From contig NZ_AP018441.1 in the NCBI RefSeq assembly GCF_009937975.1, positions 3,472,001-3,536,000 of the forward strand: a stretch of DNA of 64,000 nt, in the 5' to 3' direction. Shown here piece by piece: positions 36,243-45,242 of the stretch (the stretch's first letter is position 1; every line of letters begins with the position of its first letter). Origin of the DNA: Undibacterium sp. YM2. GTDB taxonomy: Bacteria; Pseudomonadota; Gammaproteobacteria; Burkholderiales; Burkholderiaceae_D. The position numbers and the translations under genes are program-made. The notes below the pieces were generated by a model. That model was not told where the DNA came from. It did no database searches and saw nothing but the letters and a program-made list of their open reading frames with translations.

Positions 36243-38441
36243 ATGCAAAAAACTATGCCAAATCAGGAAACACCCTCTTCAGCAACCGCGCCAGAAGACA
36301 TGAAACAAGTTCCTGACACTGGAATCAAGGCACTTGCCAAGCAAGTCAAACCAGTGGCAGCACCAGAATTGTCACGTTCGGTGATTTTCCTGGACAGGGA
36401 GATGTCACAAATTGCCTTCAACTGGCGCGTGCTGGCCCAGGCTGAGGACCGCAGCATCCCCTTGCTTGAACGCTTGAAATATTTATGCATTGTCGGCAGC
36501 AACCTTGATGAGTTCTTTGAAGTCAGGGTGGCCAGCCTGCTGGCGCAGAACACGATAGATGGCGAACTGGTACAACACCCAACCTTCCAGGCCATGCTCA
36601 AACGCGTCAGCGATGAGTGCCATCAATTAGCAAAAAGACAATATGAATTACTGAATCAGGAGATTTTGCCCCAGCTCTCCAAAAAAGGCATACATCTGTT
36701 GCGCCATTCCGAGCGCAATGAAGCCCAGCGTGCCTGGGTGAAATCCTATTTTGAACGTGAAGTCAGACCCCTGTTGACGCCAATAGGCCTGGACCCTGCT
36801 CACCCCTTCCCTCAAGTAGTCAACAAGAGTTTGAATTTCATTGTCTCGCTGGCAGGCAAGGATGCTTTTGGCCGTGGCACAGCCATTGCCATCGTCAAGG
36901 CACCGCGCGTTTTGCCGCGCATCATCCGTCTGCCAGATGAACTCTCCAACAATGGCATGGCTTTTTGCCTGCTGTCTTCTGTCATACACTCACACATAGA
37001 AGACTTGTTCAATGGCCGTGAAGTAATCAATTATTCACAGTTCCGCGTGACGCGCGACAGCGACTTGTGGGTGGATGAAGAAGAAGTCAAGAATCTGCGC
37101 CAGGCCCTGCAAGGCGAATTACAAACCCGCCAGTTCGGTGCGGCAGTGCGCCTGGAAGTCGCAAAGAACTGCCCTGAGGATTTGTCACGCTTCCTGCTTG
37201 AGCAATTCAATCTCGACAGTGACCGTCTGTATCCTGTAGATGGCCCGGTCAACATGGTCAGACTCGGTGAGCTGGTCGATCATGTCAAGCAGCCGAATCT
37301 GCGTTTTCCGCCGTTCTCGGCCAAGGCCATCGGTAAATACGCGCATGCCGATATTTTTACCCTGCTGCGCAAGCAAGACATACTCTTGCACCACCCTTTC
37401 CAGCCTTTCCAGACTGTCATTGACTTCATACGCTCGGCGTCACAAGACCCCAGCGTGGTAGCAATCAAGCAGACTATCTATCGCACCGGCATGAATTCGG
37501 ATTTGATGGAGTCGCTGATCACAGCGGCAAGGCTAGGCAAGGAAGTCACCGTCATCGTCGAGTTGATGGCACGCTTTGATGAAGAAGCGAATATCAACTG
37601 GGCCGACAAATTGCAACGCGCTGGTGCCCAGGTTGTGTATGGCGTGGTGGGTCTGAAAACCCATGCCAAACTGGCGCTGGTGATACGCCGTGAAGAAGGC
37701 GGCAATCTGCGTCACTATGCCCATCTGGGCACAGGCAATTACCACCCATCTACTACCCGCTTTTATACTGATTTTGGTTTATTGACCGCTCACCCAGGGG
37801 TAGCAGCAGAAGTCAATGAAGTCTTCATCCACCTGACTGGCTTGACCAAACCCAAGAAACTTGAATACCTGTGGCTGGCACCATTTGCCCTGCAGCCGCA
37901 AATCATCAAGGCCATACGAAATGAAGCACGCATAGCCCGTGAAGGCCGCCCTGCCCGCATCATCGCCAAGATGAATGCCCTGCTCGATGAATCCGTCATC
38001 CGTGCCTTGTATGCGGCATCAGCAGATGGTGTCAAGATTGACCTCATCATCCGCGGTGCCTGCGCCCTGCGACCTGGTGTGCCAGGTTTGTCAGAAAATA
38101 TCAAGGTGCGCTCCATCATAGGCCGCTTCCTTGAGCATAGCCGCATCTATTACTTCCGCAATGACCTGGCGCATGATGTGTATCTGGCCAGTGCCGACTG
38201 GATGAACCGCAACCTGTTCCGCCGTATAGAAGTGGCTTTCCCGGTACTCGAAAAATCCTTGAAAAAACGGGTTATTTCCGAAGGGCTGGAGCCCTATCTG
38301 AAAGACAACGTGAACGCATGGACACTGGACTCGGATGGCCGCTATGAGCGCAAGAAAGCCAGAGCCAAACAAGTGCGCTTTTGCGCCCAGCAACATTTGA
38401 TGCAAACCCTGGGTTCCTTATCTGAGGCGGAAGAATCATAA
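36243..38441 (+). CDS. ppk1: Polyphosphate kinase 1
   Basis: PPK1 makes inorganic polyphosphate from ATP at the membrane. The protein (about 732 aa) has the four PPK1 domains: N-terminal LDREMSQIAFNWRVLAQAED, the head domain, and two PLD-like catalytic domains. The autophosphorylated His is in LRHYAHLGTGNYHP and the second catalytic His region in YYFRNDLAHDVYLASADWM. The frame is open from 36189, but the predicted transcript starts near 36218; ATG 36243 or 36255 is likely, without a clear ribosome binding site. The stop overlaps the sixA ATG by one base. Confidence 0.95.
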   Translation: MQKTMPNQETPSSATAPEDMKQVPDTGIKALAKQVKPVAAPELSRSVIFLDREMSQIAFNWRVLAQAEDRSIPLLERLKYLCIVGSNLDEFFEVRVASLLAQNTIDGELVQHPTFQAMLKRVSDECHQLAKRQYELLNQEILPQLSKKGIHLLRHSERNEAQRAWVKSYFEREVRPLLTPIGLDPAHPFPQVVNKSLNFIVSLAGKDAFGRGTAIAIVKAPRVLPRIIRLPDELSNNGMAFCLLSSVIHSHIEDLFNGREVINYSQFRVTRDSDLWVDEEEVKNLRQALQGELQTRQFGAAVRLEVAKNCPEDLSRFLLEQFNLDSDRLYPVDGPVNMVRLGELVDHVKQPNLRFPPFSAKAIGKYAHADIFTLLRKQDILLHHPFQPFQTVIDFIRSASQDPSVVAIKQTIYRTGMNSDLMESLITAARLGKEVTVIVELMARFDEEANINWADKLQRAGAQVVYGVVGLKTHAKLALVIRREEGGNLRHYAHLGTGNYHPSTTRFYTDFGLLTAHPGVAAEVNEVFIHLTGLTKPKKLEYLWLAPFALQPQIIKAIRNEARIAREGRPARIIAKMNALLDESVIRALYAASADGVKIDLIIRGACALRPGVPGLSENIKVRSIIGRFLEHSRIYYFRNDLAHDVYLASADWMNRNLFRRIEVAFPVLEKSLKKRVISEGLEPYLKDNVNAWTLDSDGRYERKKARAKQVRFCAQQHLMQTLGSLSEAEES

Positions 38442-38920
38442 TGGATCTTATCCTCTGGCGTCATGCAGAAGCAGAACCGGCGACGGCTGAACTGACTGAT
38501 GAATTCAGAAAACTGACAGGCAAGGGAAACAAGCAGGCAAGCAAAATTGCTTACTGGCTCGATAGCACCTTGCCTGAAACCTGCAGGATACTGGCCAGCC
38601 CCACCATACGTACCAGGGACACGGCTGAAGCCCTGATCGCCTGCGGCAGGAAGTATAAGGTCGTTCCTGAACTGGGGCCAGCTGCCACGGTCAGTGACGT
38701 ATTAACGGCGGCCAACTGGCCGAACAGCCGCGAACCTGTACTTATCATCGGCCACCAGCCTTGCCTGGGCCAGGTCGCCGCTGAATTGCTGGGCCACCCT
38801 TTGCAAGAATATAGTGTGCGCAAAGGAAATGTCTGGTGGATCACGCAAAAGCAGCGCGAGAACGACATCGTGCAAACCTATCTGAAAGCCATCATGTCGC
38901 CCGACCTGGTGGTGAAATAG
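38441..38920 (+). CDS. sixA: Phosphohistidine phosphatase SixA
   Basis: A 159-aa histidine phosphatase superfamily protein. The catalytic motif is LILWRHAEAEPA at the N-terminus (RHA in place of RHG, usual for SixA), with the second His in IIGHQPCLGQ (about residue 108). SixA dephosphorylates phosphohistidine on phosphotransfer proteins such as PtsN-branch or ArcB-type domains. Here it is translationally coupled to ppk1 (TAATG overlap) and so falls under the same Pho box; the link between the two activities is not established. Confidence 0.9.
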   Translation: MDLILWRHAEAEPATAELTDEFRKLTGKGNKQASKIAYWLDSTLPETCRILASPTIRTRDTAEALIACGRKYKVVPELGPAATVSDVLTAANWPNSREPVLIIGHQPCLGQVAAELLGHPLQEYSVRKGNVWWITQKQRENDIVQTYLKAIMSPDLVVK

Positions 38921-39021
38921 CAAGCGCCTCCAGCAAACCCGCCATAGGTAAAAATACTGGCGCTCTGCAGCAAATCCTGCTTGCTGTTAGTATGTAGGGC
39001 CGTCTTTACCCATAAAGCACG

Positions 39022-39909
39022 ATGAAACCCACGCACATCCTTGCCGCCCTGATCGCCGTCATCACCTGGGGCATCAATTTCGTAGTCATTAAAATCGGTT
39101 TGCAAGGTTTGCCGCCTGTGCTGTTTACCGCATCGCGCTTTATCTTTTCTGCCCTGCCCCTGGTATTTTTTGTGTCGTTTCCCAAGACATCATGGAAGTG
39201 GGTCGTTGCCTACGGCATGTTCCAGTTCGCCTTCCAGTTCACGCTTTTGTTTTGCGGTATCAAGCTGGGCTTCCCGGCGGGGCTGGCATCCCTGGTCATG
39301 CAATTGCAGGCTTTCATCACCATGGGCCTGGCAGTTGTCATCATGGGTGAAAAACCGCAATTCGTGCAGGTACTGGGTGCCCTGATCGCCCTGTCCGGTA
39401 TGGCGCTGGTTGCCATGCATCTGGAAGCACAGGCAACCATCATAGGATTCTTGCTGGTGGTCGCTGGTGCGGTGTGCTGGAGTATCGCCAATATCGTCAC
39501 CAAGAAGATAGGTGTGGTCAATCCGCTGGCGATGGTGGTGTGGGGCTCGGCCATTGCCAGCCCGCCCTTGCTGCTGGCGTCTTACATGATGGAAGGCATG
39601 GATGCCTGGCAAGCCGCCTATGCGCAACTGAACTGGACGTCCATAGGCGCGATTGCTTATCAGTCTTACCCGAATACCATCGTCGGTTTTGGCATCTGGT
39701 CATGGCTGATGCGTAAATACCCCGCCGCGACGATAGCACCGTTCACCTTGCTGGTGCCAGTAGTTGGCATGGTCACCGCATCTATCGTGTTGAACGAGAC
39801 TTTGTTCTGGTGGAAAATCTGTGCTGGTTTGCTGGTACTTGGTGGCTTGGCCTGCAACCAGTTTGGCCTGCGTATCTGGTCGTGGTTCAAACCGGCTGCA
39901 GCAACCTGA
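39022..39909 (+). CDS. EamA family transporter (DMT superfamily)
   Basis: A 295-aa protein with about ten membrane helices in two EamA repeats, starting ILAALIAVITWGINFVVIKIGLQGLPP and ending before FGLRIWSWFK. This branch resembles the amino acid metabolite exporter EamA of E. coli, but the substrate cannot be read from the sequence. Its stop codon lies one base from the stop of the convergent phosphoesterase gene at 39911. Confidence 0.88.
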   Translation: MKPTHILAALIAVITWGINFVVIKIGLQGLPPVLFTASRFIFSALPLVFFVSFPKTSWKWVVAYGMFQFAFQFTLLFCGIKLGFPAGLASLVMQLQAFITMGLAVVIMGEKPQFVQVLGALIALSGMALVAMHLEAQATIIGFLLVVAGAVCWSIANIVTKKIGVVNPLAMVVWGSAIASPPLLLASYMMEGMDAWQAAYAQLNWTSIGAIAYQSYPNTIVGFGIWSWLMRKYPAATIAPFTLLVPVVGMVTASIVLNETLFWWKICAGLLVLGGLACNQFGLRIWSWFKPAAAT

Positions 39910-39910
39910 A

Positions 39911-40789
39911 TTAGCCTGCAACGGTTTCCAGTTCTGCCTCTTCCGCATCGGTATCTGCCACAGCGTCTGCCACCGCATCTGCCGCATGCTCAGGGTGGCA
40001 GATGTCATGCCAGGTCACCAGTCTGAGTTCGCCCTTGGCATCTTCCACCAAAGCTGACAGACTCTCTACCCAGTCACCATCATTGCAATACAAAATGCCA
40101 CCTATATCGCGTATCTCTGGCTTGTGGATATGGCCGCAGATGATGCCATCAAGTCCCTTGCGGCGCGCCTCATCTGCCAGTGCATCTTCAAATTGCGTGA
40201 TGTAGCTGACCGCGTTCTTGACCTTTTGCTTCAGGTATTGTGACAACGACCAGTAAGGCATGCCAGCGCGGGCGCGCCAGTTATTGAAGATCTGGTTGAA
40301 TTTCAGGATGACAGTGTACAGGCTGTCACCCACATAGGCCAGCCATTTGGCACAGGCGATGACGCCATCAAACCTGTCACCATGCAAGACCAGCATGCGC
40401 TTGCCTGCTGCTGTGGTGTGGACCAGCTCGTCCCTGATCTTGATGCCACCAAAATCGAGATCGATGAACTGGCGTATCGATTCATCATGGTTACCAGGAA
40501 CGAAGATGACATTCGTGCCTTTCTTGGCTTTTTTGAGGACAGTCTGCACCACATTATTATGGGTCTGGTCCCAATACCAGCGGCGCTTGAGTTGCCAGCC
40601 GTCGATGATGTCACCGACCAGGTACAGGGTATCTGAATCGGTGGCACGCAAAAACTCCAGCAACTTGGTCGCCTGGCAGCCGCTCGTTCCCAGATGCAAA
40701 TCTGAAATCCAGATAGTGCGGAAACGCTGGGTTTCTTTCTTACCGGTTTTATACAATTTGCTATTCAGGAACTGATCGGCTGGTTTCAT
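39911..40789 (-). CDS. LpxH/PlcP-like metallophosphoesterase
   Basis: A calcineurin-like phosphoesterase of 292 aa with the metal motifs ISDLHLG, YLVGDIIDGW, VPGNHDE, VLHGDRFD and GHIHKPE. Similar proteins are annotated as UDP-2,3-diacylglucosamine diphosphatase (LpxH-like). From memory, the segments GCQATKLLEFLR and RRWYWDQTHNNVVQ resemble PlcP, a phosphate-starvation phospholipase C of Sinorhizobium that frees diacylglycerol from phospholipids. It lies 2 bases after an OlsB-like gene and probably shares its Pho box, which favours PlcP. The C-terminus is an acidic ADAVADAVADTDAEE tail. Either function is possible. Confidence 0.75.
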   Translation of the reverse strand: MKPADQFLNSKLYKTGKKETQRFRTIWISDLHLGTSGCQATKLLEFLRATDSDTLYLVGDIIDGWQLKRRWYWDQTHNNVVQTVLKKAKKGTNVIFVPGNHDESIRQFIDLDFGGIKIRDELVHTTAAGKRMLVLHGDRFDGVIACAKWLAYVGDSLYTVILKFNQIFNNWRARAGMPYWSLSQYLKQKVKNAVSYITQFEDALADEARRKGLDGIICGHIHKPEIRDIGGILYCNDGDWVESLSALVEDAKGELRLVTWHDICHPEHAADAVADAVADTDAEEAELETVAG

Positions 40790-40791
40790 CT

Positions 40792-41556
40792 TTATTGCTC
40801 CCCTGTGCCGTAATGGCGTGCGTAACGGTCATCCAGATTCGCCAGTGGCAACATGACGAATAAATCAGCGCTATGGAAATCAGGGTCCCAGGCAGGATCA
40901 CCACACACCCAGGCACCGGCACGCAGGTAGCCCTTCAGCAATGGCGGAATACGCGCCTCAGTCGTGCTGCTATCGATTTCATCGAGCGGGAAAGGTGTGT
41001 GAGGCGTAACGCGGTATTCGAGCGGAGAGAAATCTGCCGCAGACAAACCACGGTATATCGCCGCAGCATTCTGGCCACCGTCGGTCAGGCTGATACTCGC
41101 GCAACCGATGAGGTGCGAGCAGCGCTCACGGCGCATATAGGCAGCCAGGCCAGCCCACAACAGCATGATAACGGCACCGCTGCGGTAATCAGGGTGTATG
41201 CAGGCACGACCGGCTTCTGCCACGCTATTGCGTATATGTTGCAGGCGCGACAGGTCAAATTCTGTTTCGGAATAATAGCGGCCCATCTGGCGGGCGGCAT
41301 TTGGCCCCAGGATGCGGTAAGTACCTACCACTTTCAGGGTCTTGGAATCGCGCACGATCAGGTGATCGCAATACTCATCAAATTCATCCTTGTCCAGGCC
41401 ATCCGGGTTGGACAAAGCAGACAGGCCCATGCTTTCTATAAAGACCTTATAGCGCAGGCGCTGTACTTCTTTGACTTCTTTTGCCGTGGTAGCAAGGCTC
41501 AGATTGAGTTTGGAAAAACTGGGATTAGCATCGGCGGGTATCGTGAGTAATCGCAT
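40792..41556 (-). CDS. olsB: OlsB-like ornithine N-acyltransferase (GNAT fold)
   Basis: A 254-aa protein of the family that includes OlsB, which attaches a 3-hydroxyacyl chain to ornithine as the first step of ornithine lipid synthesis. Family segments are VQRLRYKVFIESMG, DEFDEYCDHLIVRD, EAGRACIHPDYRSGAVIMLLW and LKGYLRAGAWVCGDPAWDPDF. The second enzyme, OlsA, is not in the window. Three 11-bp PhoB-type repeats lie 63 bases upstream, and a PlcP/LpxH-like gene follows directly, so the pair looks like a phosphate-starvation lipid remodelling unit. Symbol by family resemblance. Confidence 0.78.
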   Translation of the reverse strand: MRLLTIPADANPSFSKLNLSLATTAKEVKEVQRLRYKVFIESMGLSALSNPDGLDKDEFDEYCDHLIVRDSKTLKVVGTYRILGPNAARQMGRYYSETEFDLSRLQHIRNSVAEAGRACIHPDYRSGAVIMLLWAGLAAYMRRERCSHLIGCASISLTDGGQNAAAIYRGLSAADFSPLEYRVTPHTPFPLDEIDSSTTEARIPPLLKGYLRAGAWVCGDPAWDPDFHSADLFVMLPLANLDDRYARHYGTGEQ

Positions 41557-41618
41557 TCATCGTCCTTGTCATGTTGTTCGTTTATCCGACGAACGAAGAA
41601 TAATCAAGGATTACTTCA

Positions 41619-41651
41619 GCAAGATGACAGCAAGATGTCGGTTTTATGACA
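41619..41651 (-). promoter_or_regulatory. Candidate Pho box (three 11-bp repeats) upstream of olsB
   Basis: On the minus strand the 11-bp units TGTCATAAAAC, CGACATCTTGC and TGTCATCTTGC lie head to tail. Two have the perfect TGTCAT core of PhoB sites, the middle one is degenerate. The -10 that would be expected about 10 bases downstream is weak (TAATCC, 41608-41613). Confidence 0.6.
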
Positions 41652-41667
41652 AGTCTGAAAAACAACA

Positions 41668-41710
41668 ATCCCCGTTTTGGCTGATATCGAGCGGATGCCA
41701 GAACGGGGAT
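41668..41710. other. Hairpin between olsB and the histone-like gene
   Basis: The arms ATCCCCGTTTTGGC and GCCAGAACGGGGAT (one mismatch-type pair) enclose 15 bases. A second hairpin ATGCCGGG / CCCGGCAT lies at 41748-41769. Neither has a T-run; together they may end the histone-like transcript ahead of olsB. The rest of 41557-41805 is non-coding. Confidence 0.45.
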
Positions 41711-41805
41711 AGTCTTGAAAAACTGTAGCTCAGCAGGGCAAAACCGCATGCCGGGTACGTTCCCGGCATCGTGCCCCTGCTATTCAGCGCATTGCTGCGG
41801 TTGAA

Positions 41806-42270
41806 TTATTTTTCTTTCTTTGGCCTGCCCGCCTTCAGCGGCGCCAGACCAGCAATCAGTTTCTTGAGGGCTGGCACGTCAGTCTTGCTCAACAGGGCGA
41901 CGCCTATACGCAGCAACTGACTCTTTTTGACTTCAACGCCAGCTTTCAGGCAGGCTTTCTTGACGGCACCAAGTGCCGCGTATTCGCTTTCCGGCATGGT
42001 GAAGCTATCGCGCACCAGCTTGGCCTTCTTGACTTTTTCGACGACTTCGGCGACGGGCTTGGCTTCAGGCAGCCTGGCTGCCGGTTTGGCGCGTACAGGA
42101 GCTTTCACAGGCGCTTTTGCAGCGACTTTCAGCTCGGCTGCAGGTTTGCTGGCGACTTTCTTCCCAACAGCCACAACAGCAGGCTTGACAGGCGTTTTTT
42201 TGAGGGCGACGACTTTTTTCTCTGCACCTGCGACTACAGTACTTACTTTTTTCGTTGCTGCGGTTACCAT
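41806..42270 (-). CDS. Histone H1-like Lys/Ala/Pro-rich DNA-binding protein
   Basis: The 154-aa protein has two parts. Residues 1-85 are low-complexity and basic, with KxxxKP and AKAPVKAPVRAKPAARL repeats like the C-terminal tail of histone H1 or bacterial AlgP/BpH1-type proteins. Residues 90-154 form a helical domain (FTMPESEYAALGAVKKACLKAG, KKSQLLRIGVALLSK), ending in GRPKKEK, an AT-hook-like basic end. It is expected to bind DNA without sequence specificity. ATG 42270 has GGAGG 6 bases upstream. The gene is alone on its transcript. Confidence 0.75.
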   Translation of the reverse strand: MVTAATKKVSTVVAGAEKKVVALKKTPVKPAVVAVGKKVASKPAAELKVAAKAPVKAPVRAKPAARLPEAKPVAEVVEKVKKAKLVRDSFTMPESEYAALGAVKKACLKAGVEVKKSQLLRIGVALLSKTDVPALKKLIAGLAPLKAGRPKKEK

Positions 42271-42462
42271 TCCAGCCTCCAGATTAGAAAACATGTAAAC
42301 AATATAAACAATTTATTGTCGATATGCAAGGAAGAAGCATAGCCACCAGAAATGACAGGTTCATTACGAAAAATACTGCGTCAGGGAGGAATTTTCAGGC
42401 TCGTGAGATAATCCGCGCCAATTCGTTTCCAGTTCCCCCGCTTTTCAGCTTTACTTTTTATC

Positions 42463-43536
42463 ATGAATACACGCAACGCCCTGCTCTTCCCCCTGGTTTT
42501 ATTGTTTTCCCCTCTTGCCAGCCTTCCTGCCCATGCCGATATTCAGGGCTCAGGCTCGTCTGCAGCGGCTCCCCTGTACCAGAAATGGGCAGATGCTTAT
42601 AGCAAAAACGCTGGCATTACCGTCACTTACCAGGCCAGCGGCTCCTCCGCCGGTATCAAGAAAATCAAGGAAAACAGCGTGGAATTTGGTGCCAGCGATG
42701 CTGCCCTTAGCCAGGCTGACCTGAAAAAAGACAAACTCATACAGTTTCCCTCTGCTATTTCAGGCGTGGTGCCCGTCATCAACTTGCCAGGTATCAAAAC
42801 CGCCGAACTGCGCCTGACCGGCGAAGTCCTTGCGGGCATATTTTCTGGCGAAATCACGAGCTGGAACGATACTGCGATCACGGCACTCAATCCCGGCTTG
42901 CGCTTGCCAAACAAGAATATAGAAGTCATCGTGCGTCAGGATGGTTCTGGCACGACTTATAATTTTTCCGATTATCTGGGCAAGGTCAGCAAGAATTGGC
43001 AAGCCAAGTTTGGCAGGAATTTCACCATTCCCTGGAACAGCCGTTTGATACAAGTCAAGGGCAGCAGCAATATTGCCAGCACGCTCAAGAAAACCCCGTA
43101 TGCCATCAGTTACATCGACTTTAATTATGTAACGCAGGAAAAACTCGATTACGCCCTGCTGCAAAATCGCGATGGCAAATTCATCGTCCCTTCTGCCGAG
43201 GCATTTTCTGCAGCCCTGTCAAACAGCGGCTGGAAAACCGATGCCAATTTTGAAGAAATGCTGACTGACAAACCAGGGCAAAAAACCTGGCCTATCAGCA
43301 TGGGTACTTTTATCATCATGCAACAGCGTGCCAGGGACACACAGCAAACCACGGCCACCATGAAATTCTTTACTTGGGCCTTCATGCGCGGTGACCGCTT
43401 TGTCAATAGCGTCGATTTTGTGCGCCTGCCCGATAGCTTGCAAGCCAGGATATTCAAGGAAATGACGACTGTCACCGACAAAAACGGCAATATCCTGAAC
43501 TGGAATCTGAGTACTGATCCTGGTTCAAAAAACTGA
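42463..43536 (+). CDS. Second PstS-like phosphate-binding protein (orphan)
   Basis: A 357-aa periplasmic binding protein with signal peptide (LLFPLVLLFSPLASLPAHAD). It shares PstS motifs: GSGSSAAAPLYQKWADAY, SGSSAGIKKIKENSVEFGASD, and VRQDGSGTTYNFSDYLGK. It is clearly a paralogue of pstS at 35015 but has no transporter genes beside it and no Pho box that I can see in 42271-42462. It might feed the same PstCAB, or act in phosphate sensing or binding. The start ATG 42463 has no ribosome binding site of note, but the signal peptide supports it. Confidence 0.85.
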   Translation: MNTRNALLFPLVLLFSPLASLPAHADIQGSGSSAAAPLYQKWADAYSKNAGITVTYQASGSSAGIKKIKENSVEFGASDAALSQADLKKDKLIQFPSAISGVVPVINLPGIKTAELRLTGEVLAGIFSGEITSWNDTAITALNPGLRLPNKNIEVIVRQDGSGTTYNFSDYLGKVSKNWQAKFGRNFTIPWNSRLIQVKGSSNIASTLKKTPYAISYIDFNYVTQEKLDYALLQNRDGKFIVPSAEAFSAALSNSGWKTDANFEEMLTDKPGQKTWPISMGTFIIMQQRARDTQQTTATMKFFTWAFMRGDRFVNSVDFVRLPDSLQARIFKEMTTVTDKNGNILNWNLSTDPGSKN

Positions 43537-43553
43537 GAAAGCAAGGACTATGT

Positions 43554-44336
43554 TCAGTCCTTGCGCAGCTTCTCTACCGCCTTCAATTCCGTTGCACGGT
43601 CAACAGTCTGATTGGTGTTGGCAAACATGCTGTTGGCGGGTAATTTGATCTCTACATCCGATACTGCGCCCACTTTGACGGTACCCTGGCTGAGGCTGAG
43701 TGCCAGCACGTGACCACCAGCCTTGCGGTCATCTGAAAGATAGTGCCAGTGATAACCAGGCACATTAAAGCCCTTGGCAAAGCCGGGGCTGCGGAATGCA
43801 ACCAGGGTCCCCCTGGTATTGCTGAAGTTAAACAGGGTCTGGGTCTTGGTCACTTCTGCCAACGGTTTATAAGGCTTGTCCTGCGGCGAAATGGCGCGTG
43901 TAGTCAACTGTTTGAACTCGCCATCTACCCTGATAGCATAAAAAAGATTTTTATTGACCAGTCGTTCATCGAGCATGTCTTCGAGCTCTTTCATGCTGGT
44001 TTCTTTGCTGACTTCATAGCGATTGTCAGCCTTGAAAGTGGTGACTACAGCAAAGGGAGTCAATTGCCCGCCACTGGCTTTAACCACAGTCCCATCTGCC
44101 TTGAACTGGAACACGTCACCGTCAAGCACAATCATTTCACCATCGACACGGTTAAAGGTGCCTATGCCAAAATCACCCTTCTTTTTCAGCTCATCAACCG
44201 TCAGCTCACCTTCATAGGCACCAGCGAGAAGTGCGTCTATCGTGGCGTAATGAAATACTGTCGCCTGCTTCGGCACTTGGGCGCAAGCTGATAAGGTAGC
44301 GACGACTAACAGGACTGCCAGTTTTTGAATTTTCAT
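43554..44336 (-). CDS. Alpha-acetolactate decarboxylase with lipoprotein signal
   Basis: The 260-aa protein matches acetolactate decarboxylase (BudA/AlsD), which converts acetolactate to acetoin. The family blocks are GDFGIGTFNRVDGEMIVLDG and the zinc-binding GYHWHYLSDDRKAGGHVL (three His). Unlike cytoplasmic BudA, it starts with a lipoprotein signal MKIQKLAVLLVVATLSACAQ with lipobox LSAC. It should therefore be membrane-anchored outside the cytoplasm. No acetolactate synthase or butanediol dehydrogenase gene lies nearby. The exported location is the odd feature; the substrate is inferred only from family. Confidence 0.85.
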   Translation of the reverse strand: MKIQKLAVLLVVATLSACAQVPKQATVFHYATIDALLAGAYEGELTVDELKKKGDFGIGTFNRVDGEMIVLDGDVFQFKADGTVVKASGGQLTPFAVVTTFKADNRYEVSKETSMKELEDMLDERLVNKNLFYAIRVDGEFKQLTTRAISPQDKPYKPLAEVTKTQTLFNFSNTRGTLVAFRSPGFAKGFNVPGYHWHYLSDDRKAGGHVLALSLSQGTVKVGAVSDVEIKLPANSMFANTNQTVDRATELKAVEKLRKD

Positions 44337-44409
44337 GATTCTCTACGCATTTAAGTTGATAGGGGTGATGTAGTAAAAGGCATATTGTCTCTGATTGCGT
44401 ATCAATTGC

Positions 44410-45197
44410 TTACTCCGGTGCTTCTGGTTTTACTCTGGCCCTGGCGATCAGTAAAGCAGCAATCGTCAGCAGTATGGCAAAGCAAGTCGTTGCGCATAGC
44501 GCGAAACGAAACAGAAATACCTCTTTTGCTGCACTGGTATTCTTAGCACCAGATATGGCAAACGCCATCGGCAACGCGAGCAATAATGCAGTCAGGGCAG
44601 TGCTGGCAATTAAAATATACCGCCACTGATCACTCTCCCTTGGCTCGAGTATGACGATGTGCGGAAGTTTTCTCAGCCATTGCCAGTAACAATAAGCCAG
44701 TCCACCCACACCAATCAAGGTACTCAGATGCTGTAACAGATGGAAGACGCGGGTATGAAAACCGGCTATCTCTACTGGCTCACGCAAGACATCAAAATAG
44801 ACGACCGCAAGCCACTGGCATGGGTAAATGCATCCCAGACTATATGTGTCATGGCCCCCAGCAGCAAAGACAAGGATATCCAGATCATCTGCGAAACACT
44901 CAGTCCCAGAGATTCAGACAGATGCGCCTGCAACGCCTGTCTTTGTATCTGCGGCAGCAAATAAATAAAATGTGTTTGCATCAAGCGCAAGAACATGAAT
45001 ATCACCCACCCTAAAGGCAGGCACACCAGCAACAAGCCCGGCCACTGGTGCGCCAGTGTCGCCAGGTCAAAGGCAAATACATAGTAGCCAAGATCAGGCG
45101 CAATACTGCCAATAACCAGAGCCAGCAAATTGAAACGCTGTGGCGCCAGGCGGCGCAGGGGCATTATGGCGAGTGGATGGGCAAAGGTCCAGGGCAT
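44410..45197 (-). pseudogene. DUF4184 family membrane protein, interrupted by a frameshift
   Basis: The first frame (45197 downward) gives MPWTFAHPLAIMPL, several helices and THIVWDAFTHASGL, then goes out of frame. The other frame continues with VVYFDVLREPVEIAGF, the family-typical FHLLQHLSTLIGVGG, and three further membrane helices to 44410. Together they form one DUF4184 protein of about 262 aa. The break lies at 44806-44811: one extra base would restore the frame. The function of the family is unknown; the conserved His/Asp residues suggest a membrane hydrolase. Confidence 0.78.
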
Positions 45198-45242
45198 GTT
45201 CAGGTAAAGTAAGTTCAGGTCATCCGTTAGTACGTTTTACAA

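Noticed and set aside
42271..42462. Pho box upstream of the second pstS gene
   Set aside because: Only one isolated TGACA-like core is present, without a second copy at 11 bases.
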